Assembly (NCBI GenBank): GCA_024696725.1
Contig: JAILGO010000071.1
Span: 1-9,443, forward strand
Reading direction: 5' to 3'
From: Eubacterium sp.
Lineage (GTDB): Bacteria > Bacillota > Clostridia > Oscillospirales > Acutalibacteraceae
Length of the DNA stretch: 9,443 nucleotides
Shown here: positions 1 through 6,111 of the stretch, piece after piece
How positions within the stretch are numbered: the stretch's first letter is position 1
Layout: each line of letters begins with the position of its first letter
Notes under the pieces: model-generated
Told to the model about the DNA's origin: nothing
What the model saw: the letters and a program-made list of their open reading frames with translations, nothing else
Database searches by the model: none
Made by a program: the position numbers and the translations under genes

Positions 1-2
1 GG

Positions 3-113
3 TTAAAACCCGATATATTTTACACAATCGGCAAAGTGCGTTACCTCGCCGGTGAAAGCAAATCGGTGAACATGGAAAAATGTATATTTATAAATTCTAA
101 TGTATATTTTTAA
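3..113 (+). other. Possible 3' end of an upstream coding region (weak)
   Basis: The frame starting at base 3 is open from the window edge to a TAA at 111-113. It would encode about 36 C-terminal residues beginning LKPDIFYTIGKVRYLAGESK. The first 75 bases are richer in GC than the rest of the leader and use codons like those of the downstream genes, which is the only support for coding. The last 30 bases are AT-rich and coincide with two ArgR-like boxes, which argues that the frame may simply be open by chance. I do not recognise the peptide and assign no function. Confidence 0.2.
81..113. promoter_or_regulatory. Distal pair of ArgR/AhrC-like boxes
   Basis: TGTATATTTATAA at 81-93 is followed by TGTATATTTTTAA at 101-113, so the two copies start exactly 20 bp apart. 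The same element recurs nearer argC. Arginine repressors of the ArgR/AhrC family bind tandem 18-bp AT-rich boxes of TGAATWWWWATTCA type spaced about two helical turns apart. The left half TGTAT and the pitch fit, while the right half is degenerate. The assignment as an operator is inference from sequence and context. The pair lies about 225 bp upstream of the predicted -35 of argC, so it would act by looping or serve another promoter. Confidence 0.45.
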
Positions 114-212
114 GCGAGCTGATAAACACGGTGAATTTTATGCTGCTTATGCAAATGAATACAGACTCATTAAATAAGGTTAAAAGAAGATACATAATAT
201 ACATATAATAAG

Positions 213-236
213 TTCCGCTTTGGGTTACAGGCGGAA
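213..236. other. Small hairpin in the argC leader region
   Basis: TTCCGC at 213-218 pairs with GCGGAA at 231-236 across a 12-nt loop. It stands out as the only GC-rich island in an otherwise AT-rich stretch. There is no T-run after it on either strand, so it is not a convincing intrinsic terminator. It also lies upstream of the predicted argC transcription start and so would not be part of the argC leader RNA. It may be a remnant terminator of an upstream gene or chance. Confidence 0.2.
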
Positions 237-253
237 AAATGCACAAAAATTAT

Positions 254-288
254 TGTATATAAATTCAAAATTGTGTATATTTATAACT
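254..288. promoter_or_regulatory. Proximal pair of ArgR/AhrC-like boxes
   Basis: TGTATATAAATTCA at 254-267 is the best match in the window to the known ARG box core (TGAAT-AT-ATTCA type palindrome). TGTATATTTATAACT follows at 274-288. The starts are again 20 bp apart, as in the distal pair. The second copy is a perfect 15-bp inverted repeat of the box at 339-353. The pair sits just upstream of the argC -35 hexamer. An arginine-repressor operator is inferred from the motif, the spacing and the arginine operon directly downstream. Confidence 0.6.
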
Positions 289-304
289 ATTTTCACAAAT
301 TCTA

Positions 305-332
305 TTGACAACGCCGTTTTAATTGATATAAT
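305..332 (+). promoter_or_regulatory. Sigma-A-type promoter of the arg operon
   Basis: The -35 hexamer TTGACA (305-310) and the -10 hexamer TATAAT (327-332) both match consensus, with a 16-bp spacer. Transcription would begin near 338-340. This gives a leader of only about 30 nt before the argC start codon, too short for a classical attenuator or riboswitch. Control is therefore likely at initiation, by repressor bound to the flanking boxes. Confidence 0.8.
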
Positions 333-338
333 AAAAAC

Positions 339-353
339 AGTTATAAATATACA
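339..353. promoter_or_regulatory. ArgR/AhrC-like box at the transcription start
   Basis: AGTTATAAATATACA is the exact reverse complement of bases 274-288. It starts 7 bp after the -10 hexamer and covers the predicted +1, the classical position for a repressor that blocks RNA polymerase. Together with the proximal pair it brackets the promoter, so a repressor hexamer could bridge both sides. Assignment to ArgR is inference. Confidence 0.6.
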
Positions 354-368
354 AGAAGGTGAATAATT

Positions 369-1310
369 ATGACAAAAGTATTCATAGACGGCTCACAGGG
401 CACGACGGGACTCAAGATAGAAAGCAGGCTCCGTTCAAGAGACGATATAGAGCTTCTTACGATAGACAGGGATATGAGAAAAAATATAGACGCAAGGGAG
501 AAAATGATTAACTCCTCGGATATTACCATTCTCTGTCTCCCCGACGCAGCAAGCCGCGAGGCTGTTGAGCTTATTCAGAATAAAAAAGTTAAGGTTATCG
601 ACACTTCGACGGCTCACCGCACCCGGCCCGACTGGGCATACGGCTTCCCCGAGCTTGACAAAAGCTTCAGGGAAAAGATTAAGACCTCTAACCGTATAGC
701 TATACCCGGCTGTTACGCGAGCGGCTTTTCGGCGATAGTTTATCCCCTTGTTAAGGAAGGCATTATAGCCAACGACTATCCTATCACCTGTTACGCTATC
801 AGCGGTTACACGGGCGCAGGAAAAAACGGAATAGCGGAATACGAGTTCGTTGACAGAAACCGCGAACTCGACGCGCCGAGACAGTATGCGCTGACTCAGG
901 AGCACAAGCACTTAAAGGAAATGACCTCCATTCCCGGACTTACACGCGTTCCCTTCTTCGCTCCCCATATCTGCGACTACCGCTACGGTATGGTCGTTTC
1001 TATCCCGCTCTTTGCGGATATGATGGAAAAGAAAATGACTCCCGAGGAATTAAGGGAATACTTCGCGAAGCATTACGAGGGCGAGCCGCTTATAAAGGTC
1101 CGCGAGGTAGGCTACAGCGGAAATATGATAGGCGCTAACAACTTCGCAAAGCGCGACGATATGGAAATAGAGATTAACGGTAATAACGAGCGTATTCTTA
1201 TTACCACGCGTTTTGACAATCTCGGAAAGGGCGCGAGCGGCGCGGCTATGCAATGCCTGAATCTCGCTCTCGGACTTGACGAAACTAAAGGACTTAAGGT
1301 AGGAGACTGA
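369..1310 (+). CDS. argC: N-acetyl-gamma-glutamyl-phosphate reductase, type 2
   Basis: The product is a 313-residue cytosolic enzyme that reduces N-acetyl-glutamyl-phosphate to the semialdehyde with NADPH, the third step of arginine synthesis. The nucleotide-binding glycine motif GSQGTTG is at residues 8-14. The catalytic cysteine is C115 in IPGCYASGF. The EHKHLKEM segment (178-185) carries the likely catalytic histidine, H181 by analogy with HTPE of other ArgCs. DNLGKGASGAAMQ (283-295) is the conserved C-terminal helix start. The short length, the YGFPEL and HKHxxEM segments, and the lack of the insertions of the ~335-345-residue class place it in the type 2 ArgC subfamily. The start is supported by AGAAGGTG at 354-361, 7 nt before ATG. 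It is the first gene of the operon, 2 nt before argJ. Confidence 0.95.
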   Translation: MTKVFIDGSQGTTGLKIESRLRSRDDIELLTIDRDMRKNIDAREKMINSSDITILCLPDAASREAVELIQNKKVKVIDTSTAHRTRPDWAYGFPELDKSFREKIKTSNRIAIPGCYASGFSAIVYPLVKEGIIANDYPITCYAISGYTGAGKNGIAEYEFVDRNRELDAPRQYALTQEHKHLKEMTSIPGLTRVPFFAPHICDYRYGMVVSIPLFADMMEKKMTPEELREYFAKHYEGEPLIKVREVGYSGNMIGANNFAKRDDMEIEINGNNERILITTRFDNLGKGASGAAMQCLNLALGLDETKGLKVGD

Positions 1311-1312
1311 TA

Positions 1313-2569
1313 ATGAACTATCAATCATTTAAAAGCGTCGAGGGCGGTATCTGCGCCGCCTCGGGCTTTAAGGCAAGCGGAACATACTGCGGAATAAAAC
1401 CGCCTGCCGACCCGTCGCCCGACATAAAGCACAAGAACGATATATGTCTTTTCGCTTCCGACGTAGAATGTAACGCTGCGGCGGTATACACGCAAAACAA
1501 GGTCAAGGGCGCGCCGATAATCGTAACGAAGGCAAACCTTGAAAAGTCGGGAAACAAGGCGCTCGCGGTAATTGCGAACTCAAAAAACGCGAACACCTGT
1601 AACGCCGACGGAGTTGAAAAGGCGCAGGCGATGTGCTCACTCGTCGCAAAGGAAATGAATATTCCCGAGGAAAAGGTAATCGTCGCGTCAACGGGCGTTA
1701 TCGGTCAGGTGCTTCCGCTTGAGCCGATTGAAAAAGCCGTTCCCGTTCTCGTCAAGGGACTTTGTTACAACAAGCACCTTGAAGCCGCGACGGCGATTAT
1801 GACGACGGACACGGTTAAAAAGGAATACGCGGTTGAATTTAAAATCGGCGGAGTTACCTGTAAGCTCGGCGGTATGGCGAAGGGCTCGGGTATGATACAT
1901 CCGAATATGGCGACGACGCTGAACTTTATCACGACGGACTGCGCGATAAGCGCCGGACTTCTTCAGAAGGCGCTCAGCGAAATTGTTAAGGTAACTTATA
2001 ACTGTCTTTCAATCGACGGCGATACCTCGACGAACGATATGGTGCTTCTTATGGCGAACGGTCTTGCGCTAAACGGTGAGATTGATACCGAAGGCGAAGA
2101 ATACGAAATCTTTAAGAAAGCGTTATTTGAGGTTACGGCTAACCTTACGAGAATGCTCGCAAAGGACGGCGAGGGCGCTACCAAGCTCCTCGAATGCGTA
2201 TGTGACGGAGCGAAGGACAAGGACACGGCGATAACAATCGCGAAGAGCGTCGTTTGCTCTACCCTTTTCAAAGCGGCGATGTTCGGCGAGGACGCGAACT
2301 GGGGACGGGTTCTCTGCGCTATCGGTTACGCCGACGCCGACTTCGATATAAACAAGGTAGGCGTAAAGCTTAAGAGCGAACTCGGCGAAATCACGGTTTG
2401 CAGGAACGGCAGCGGCGTTGAGTTTTCCGAGGAAAAGGCGGCTGAGGTTTTAAAGAGCGACGAGATTTATATATTCGTTAACCTCAACGACGGAAGCGAA
2501 AGCGCTACGGCGTGGGGCTGCGATTTAACTTACGACTATGTAAAAATAAACGGAGATTACAGGACTTAA
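1313..2569 (+). CDS. argJ: Glutamate N-acetyltransferase / ornithine acetyltransferase
   Basis: The 418-residue ArgJ transfers the acetyl group from N-acetylornithine to glutamate, releasing ornithine and closing the cyclic pathway. Some family members can also make N-acetylglutamate from acetyl-CoA. ArgJ proteins cleave themselves within a conserved KGSGM-PNMAT segment. Here it reads KGSGMIHPNMATT (residues 190-202), so cleavage is predicted between A200 and T201. T201 becomes the N-terminal nucleophile of the beta chain. GDTSTNDM (236-243) is another family signature, and the C-terminus NGDYRT is the typical conserved end. AGGAG at 1301-1305 lies 7 nt before ATG. With no argA or argE in the window, a bifunctional enzyme is plausible, but sequence alone cannot separate mono- from bifunctional forms. 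Confidence 0.95.
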   Translation: MNYQSFKSVEGGICAASGFKASGTYCGIKPPADPSPDIKHKNDICLFASDVECNAAAVYTQNKVKGAPIIVTKANLEKSGNKALAVIANSKNANTCNADGVEKAQAMCSLVAKEMNIPEEKVIVASTGVIGQVLPLEPIEKAVPVLVKGLCYNKHLEAATAIMTTDTVKKEYAVEFKIGGVTCKLGGMAKGSGMIHPNMATTLNFITTDCAISAGLLQKALSEIVKVTYNCLSIDGDTSTNDMVLLMANGLALNGEIDTEGEEYEIFKKALFEVTANLTRMLAKDGEGATKLLECVCDGAKDKDTAITIAKSVVCSTLFKAAMFGEDANWGRVLCAIGYADADFDINKVGVKLKSELGEITVCRNGSGVEFSEEKAAEVLKSDEIYIFVNLNDGSESATAWGCDLTYDYVKINGDYRT

Positions 2570-2571
2570 TT

Positions 2572-3429
2572 ATGGCTATTGACAATCAGAAAAAAGCGGA
2601 AATACTTGCGGAGGCGCTTCCGAATATTCAGATGTACCGAAACAAGATAATCGTTGTAAAATACGGCGGAAACGCTATGGTCAACGAGGAGCTTAAAAAG
2701 ACGGTTATGCACGACCTCGTTTACCTTTCGACTATGGGCATCAAGACCGTGCTCGTTCACGGCGGCGGTCCCGAGATAAACAAAACCCTTGAAAAAATGA
2801 ATATAGAAAGCAGGTTCGCAGACGGACTCCGCGTTACCGATAAAGAGACGGTAAACGTCGTTCAGATGGTGCTTGCGGGTAAGGTAAACAAGGATTTAGT
2901 ATGTCATATCGGAAATCTCGGCGGACACGCAATCGGGCTTTCGGGTATGGACGGCGGTATGCTTAAATGCAAGCCGCTCGACGAGAAGCACGGCTTCGTC
3001 GGTAAAATTACCGAGCTTAATATGGAGGCGGTAATCGAAACTCTCGGCAACGGCTGGATTCCCGTTATTTCGACAATCGGCTTCGACGCGGACGGAAACT
3101 GTTATAATATCAACGCCGACACGGCGGCTGCAGCTATTGCAGGCGCGCTTAAGGCTGAGGCTCTTATTTCAATGACGGATATCGTCGGACTCTGCGAGGA
3201 CAAGGACGACCCCGAAACGCTTATACATAAGGTGTATATCTCGGACACTCCCGCGCTTATCGCCAAGGGAATAATCAGCGGAGGCATGATACCGAAAATC
3301 GACGCTATGACGAAGGCGCTGAGGCAGGGCTGTAAAAAAGCCTTTATAATCGACGGACGCGTTCCCCACTCTATTCTTATGGAAATGCTTACCGACGAAG
3401 GTATGGGAACGATGTTTAAAATAAACTGA
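2572..3429 (+). CDS. argB: Acetylglutamate kinase, arginine-sensitive type
   Basis: This 285-residue amino-acid kinase phosphorylates N-acetylglutamate with ATP, the committed step. Visible motifs are KYGGNAM (K30 at the phosphate-binding site), HGGGPEI (63-69, substrate loop), NINADTAAAA (179-188, with D184 at the catalytic centre) and GGMIPKI (237-243, K242). The roughly 29 residues before K30, against about 7 in the arginine-insensitive E. coli enzyme, match the N-terminal helix of hexameric, arginine-inhibited kinases. The TDEGMGTMF end (274-282) fits the same class. Feedback inhibition by arginine is therefore likely. I chose ATG 2572, with AGGA at 2561-2564 placed 7 nt before it. An in-frame ATG at 2512 would overlap argJ by 58 bases and has no family-like sequence. 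Confidence 0.95.
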   Translation: MAIDNQKKAEILAEALPNIQMYRNKIIVVKYGGNAMVNEELKKTVMHDLVYLSTMGIKTVLVHGGGPEINKTLEKMNIESRFADGLRVTDKETVNVVQMVLAGKVNKDLVCHIGNLGGHAIGLSGMDGGMLKCKPLDEKHGFVGKITELNMEAVIETLGNGWIPVISTIGFDADGNCYNINADTAAAAIAGALKAEALISMTDIVGLCEDKDDPETLIHKVYISDTPALIAKGIISGGMIPKIDAMTKALRQGCKKAFIIDGRVPHSILMEMLTDEGMGTMFKIN

Positions 3430-3441
3430 CGGGAGACGTTT

Positions 3442-4605
3442 ATGACTATTAAGGAGATCGACAGTAATTTCGTCGCGCACGCTTACGGACGCTTCGACGT
3501 CGTGCTTGACAACGGAAAGGGCTCGACGCTCTACGACGAAAACGGGAAGAAGTATATTGATTTCGGCTCGGGAATCGGAGTTACTGCGTTCGGAATATGC
3601 GACGATTTATGGAAAAACGCGGTAAAGGAGCAGCTCGACAGGCTTCAGCACGTCAGCAATCTTTATTACACCGCGCCGTGCGCTGAGCTTGCGGCACTGC
3701 TCTGTGAAAAAACGGGAATGAAAAAGGTGTTCTTCGCCAACAGCGGCGCGGAAGCAAACGAGGGCGCGATAAAGTTTGCGAGAAAATACAGCTACGATAA
3801 ATACGGAGAGGGCAGAGCAACTATAATCACCCTTGAAAACTCCTTCCACGGAAGAACGGTTACAACGCTTGCGGCGACGGGACAGGAGGAATTCCACACG
3901 ATCTTCTTCCCCTTCACAGAGGGTTTTAAGCACTGTCCCGCCAACGACTGCGAAGCGCTTAATAAAATGATTACGCCCGACGTTTGCGCGATTATGCTTG
4001 AAGCGATTCAGGGCGAGGGCGGCGTAATCAACATTACGCAGGAATTCGCCGACGCGGTAAGCGCTCTCGCGAATGAAAACGACCTTTTAATCATAGTCGA
4101 CGAGGTACAGACGGGAAACGGCAGAACGGGCAAATATTTCGCTTACGAGCATTTAGGACTTAAGCCGGATATAGTTTCGACCGCCAAGGGACTCGGCGGC
4201 GGACTGCCGATAGGCGCGGTGCTTTTCGGCGAAAAGACGGAGGGCTGCGTTACGCCCGGAACGCACGGCTCTACCTTCGGAGGAAATCCGATTGCGGCGG
4301 CAGGCGCGGTAAGCATCGTTAAAAGAATAGACGGTGAGCTTTTAAAAAGCGTCAGCGAAAAGGGCGAATATATTGTTGACTTTTTAAACGGCGTTAAGGG
4401 CGTTAAGGACATAAGCGGCGCGGGACTGATGATAGGTATCTCTACCGACAAAGACGCCGCGGAAACTGCTAAAAAATGTCTTGAAAAGGGCTTACTCGTT
4501 TTAACTGCTCACGGTAACAAGGTAAGGCTTTTACCTGCGCTGAACATCAGCTACGGCGAGCTCGACGAGGGGCTTAACATACTTAAGGAGGTTATCGAGG
4601 AATGA
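3442..4605 (+). CDS. argD: Acetylornithine aminotransferase
   Basis: The product is a 387-residue class-III PLP aminotransferase. It converts N-acetylglutamate semialdehyde and glutamate to N-acetylornithine and 2-oxoglutarate. FFANSGAEANEGA (97-109) binds the cofactor phosphate, and FHGRT (135-139) is the conserved loop with the aromatic stacking region. D220 in IIVDEVQTG contacts the pyridine nitrogen, and K249 in STAKGLGGG forms the Schiff base. GSTFGGNP (276-283) supplies the second-subunit phosphate contact, and VRLLPALNIS (362-371) is the C-terminal substrate-side motif. Length is normal for ArgD. GGGAG at 3431-3435 lies 6 nt before ATG. Related GABA or ornithine aminotransferases share this fold. 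The operon position makes ArgD by far the best call, with a possible second role in lysine synthesis not decidable here. Confidence 0.94.
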   Translation: MTIKEIDSNFVAHAYGRFDVVLDNGKGSTLYDENGKKYIDFGSGIGVTAFGICDDLWKNAVKEQLDRLQHVSNLYYTAPCAELAALLCEKTGMKKVFFANSGAEANEGAIKFARKYSYDKYGEGRATIITLENSFHGRTVTTLAATGQEEFHTIFFPFTEGFKHCPANDCEALNKMITPDVCAIMLEAIQGEGGVINITQEFADAVSALANENDLLIIVDEVQTGNGRTGKYFAYEHLGLKPDIVSTAKGLGGGLPIGAVLFGEKTEGCVTPGTHGSTFGGNPIAAAGAVSIVKRIDGELLKSVSEKGEYIVDFLNGVKGVKDISGAGLMIGISTDKDAAETAKKCLEKGLLVLTAHGNKVRLLPALNISYGELDEGLNILKEVIEE

Positions 4606-5504
4606 AGCATTTACTTAAATTACAGGACTTATCCAAGTCCGAAATACTTGATATTTTAAATCTTGCGGACCAGCTTAAATTCGAGCATCATAACGGAGTT
4701 GAGCATCACCTTTTAAAAGGCAAGACGCTCGGTATGATTTTTCAGAAAAGCTCGACGAGAACGCGCGTAAGCTTCGAAACGGGAATGTATCAGCTCGGCG
4801 GTCAGGCGCTTTTCCTCTCCTCGAACGATTTACAGATAGGCCGCGGAGAGCCGGTTCAGGACACGGCGAGAGTTCTTTCGCGTTATCTTGACGGAATAAT
4901 GATTCGTACCTTCGAGCAGAGCGAGGTTGAAGCGCTCGCGGAGTACGGCTCAATCCCGATTATCAACGGACTTACGGATTACTGTCATCCGTGTCAGGTA
5001 CTCGCCGACCTTATGACGATAAGGGAATACAAAAAGAGCTTCGAGGGACTTAAGCTCTGCTTCGTGGGCGACGGTAACAATATGGCAAACAGCCTTATCG
5101 CAGGCGCAATCACTATGGGTATGGAGTGCGCTATCGCCTGTCCCGATAATTACAAGCCCGACGAAAAGCTTATGAAATGGGCGAGCGGGAACGGAAGCTT
5201 CACCTGCTCGTCAGATATTGCAGAATGCGTTAAGGACGCTGACGTTCTTTATACGGACGTGTGGGCTTCAATGGGTCAGGAGAGCGAAAAGGAAGAGCGC
5301 GAAAAGGCGTTCGCGGGCTTCCAGCTCAACGACGAAGTAATGGCGCTCGCAAAGCCCGACGCGATTGTTCTTCACTGCCTCCCCGCCCACCGCGAGGAAG
5401 AGATTACCTCAAAGGTATTCGAGGCACACGCCGACGAAATATTCGACGAGGCGGAAAACAGACTTCACGCGCAGAAGGCCGTGCTTGTTAAGCTGATGAA
5501 ATAA
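4602..5504 (+). CDS. argF: Ornithine carbamoyltransferase
   Basis: The 300-residue cytosolic enzyme joins carbamoyl phosphate and ornithine to make citrulline. SSTRTR (50-55) and HPCQ (129-132) bind carbamoyl phosphate. FVGDGNN (154-160) begins the ornithine domain, DVWASMGQE (219-227) contains the SMG ornithine loop, and HCLPAHR (258-264) holds the catalytic cysteine C259. The SMG loop marks ornithine rather than N-acetylornithine or aspartate as substrate. The start codon overlaps the argD stop in ATGA, with AAGGAGG at 4585-4591 inside argD, suggesting translational coupling. A catabolic role (arcB) is chemically possible, but the anabolic gene order argCJBDF speaks against it. Carbamoyl-phosphate synthase genes are not in this window. 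Confidence 0.95.
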   Translation: MKHLLKLQDLSKSEILDILNLADQLKFEHHNGVEHHLLKGKTLGMIFQKSSTRTRVSFETGMYQLGGQALFLSSNDLQIGRGEPVQDTARVLSRYLDGIMIRTFEQSEVEALAEYGSIPIINGLTDYCHPCQVLADLMTIREYKKSFEGLKLCFVGDGNNMANSLIAGAITMGMECAIACPDNYKPDEKLMKWASGNGSFTCSSDIAECVKDADVLYTDVWASMGQESEKEEREKAFAGFQLNDEVMALAKPDAIVLHCLPAHREEEITSKVFEAHADEIFDEAENRLHAQKAVLVKLMK

Positions 5505-5545
5505 AAGACCCGATAATAAAAAACTGTTTTACGGAGAGTGTCGTT

Positions 5546-6022
5546 ATGTTCAGAAAAATGAGAAGATTCAAACAGCAGATAACCGGAGAGGAGTGTATCG
5601 CCGTACTCAAAAGCGAAACGAGAGGCGTTCTTTCCATGCTCGGAGATAACGGTTATCCGTACGGAATACCGATGAATCACTGGTATAACGAAAGCGACGG
5701 AAGAATATATTTTCACGGCGCAAAGGAAGGACATAAAACGGATTCCCTGAAAAAATGCAATAAGGTTTGCTATACGGTTTTCGACAAGGGCTACCGAAAA
5801 GAAAACGAATGGGCTCTGAACGTAAAAAGCGTAGTCGTTTTCGGCAAGATATCGGTCGTTACGGACGAAGCTAAGGTCAAAGAAATCTGCAGCGAGCTGT
5901 GCCGCAGGTTTACCGACGACGAGGAGTATTTAAAGCACGAGCTTGAAACAGCGTTTACGAGAGTACAGTGTCTTGAATTAGTCCCCGAGCATATTACGGG
6001 AAAGCTCGTTAACGAAGCATAA
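5546..6022 (+). CDS. NimA-like pyridoxamine-phosphate-oxidase-family flavoprotein
   Basis: This 158-residue protein belongs, by its overall pattern, to the FMN-binding split-barrel superfamily, in the subgroup annotated as NimA or 5-nitroimidazole resistance-like. The pattern includes GVLSMLGDNGYPYGIPMNHW (27-46), then IYFHGAKEGHKTDSLKK (54-70) with H57 and H63, and VCYTVFDKG (74-82). The strand VKSVVVFGKI (93-102) follows. True Nim proteins reduce nitroimidazoles, but most clostridial relatives have no tested substrate, so I assign no reaction. GGAG at 5533-5536 lies 9 nt before ATG. Only 41 bp separate it from argF, with no terminator or clear promoter, so it is probably cotranscribed with the arg genes. 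A link to arginine metabolism is not shown. The family call is firm, the function open. Confidence 0.85.
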   Translation: MFRKMRRFKQQITGEECIAVLKSETRGVLSMLGDNGYPYGIPMNHWYNESDGRIYFHGAKEGHKTDSLKKCNKVCYTVFDKGYRKENEWALNVKSVVVFGKISVVTDEAKVKEICSELCRRFTDDEEYLKHELETAFTRVQCLELVPEHITGKLVNEA

Positions 6023-6050
6023 AAAACGGACGCGCTAAGGCGTCCGTTTT
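6023..6050 (+). terminator. Intrinsic terminator ending the arg operon
   Basis: AAAACGGACGC (6023-6033) pairs perfectly with GCGTCCGTTTT (6040-6050) around the 6-nt loop GCTAAG. The GC core is 8 bp and a T-tract ends the right arm. It begins immediately after the stop codon of the NimA-like gene. This is the first convincing terminator downstream of argC. Confidence 0.9.
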
Positions 6051-6055
6051 ATATA

Positions 6056-6084
6056 TTGACATATTATTTTCGTTTTTGTATAAT
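6056..6084 (+). promoter_or_regulatory. Consensus promoter of the MATE transporter gene
   Basis: TTGACA (6056-6061) and TATAAT (6079-6084) are both exact consensus with the optimal 17-bp spacer. Transcription should start near 6091. The promoter begins 6 bp after the preceding terminator stem. This predicted start also rules out the upstream in-frame TTG at 6076 as the translation start of the gene. Confidence 0.88.
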
Positions 6085-6111
6085 GCTTACTTGTATCTGA
6101 GAGGAAAAAAT

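Noticed and set aside
100..177. 25-codon frame as an arginine leader peptide for attenuation
   Set aside because: It has only two scattered arginines and no ribosome binding site. The strong promoter at 305-332 lies downstream of it, so it would not be in the argC transcript.
435..911. 158-codon minus-strand frame inside argC
   Set aside because: It is a mirror of argC codons, with no start signals and no protein family resemblance. Several similar long antisense frames in argJ, argD and tcdA are rejected for the same reason.
2512..2571. Upstream in-frame ATG that would extend ArgB by 20 residues
   Set aside because: It lies well inside argJ, has no fitting ribosome binding site and adds sequence unlike the family. 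ATG 2572 has AGGA at the right distance.
5261..5491. 76-codon Arg/Gly-rich frame inside argF
   Set aside because: It is an out-of-frame reading of the well-conserved argF 3' end. The low-complexity basic sequence comes from the codon pattern.
5505..5545. Possible terminator AAAACTGTTTT after argF
   Set aside because: The stem would be four A-T pairs around a 3-nt loop, too weak to terminate.
6076..6111. TTG start extending the MATE protein by 12 residues
   Set aside because: The TTG overlaps the promoter (-10 at 6079-6084), so the mRNA would start downstream of it.
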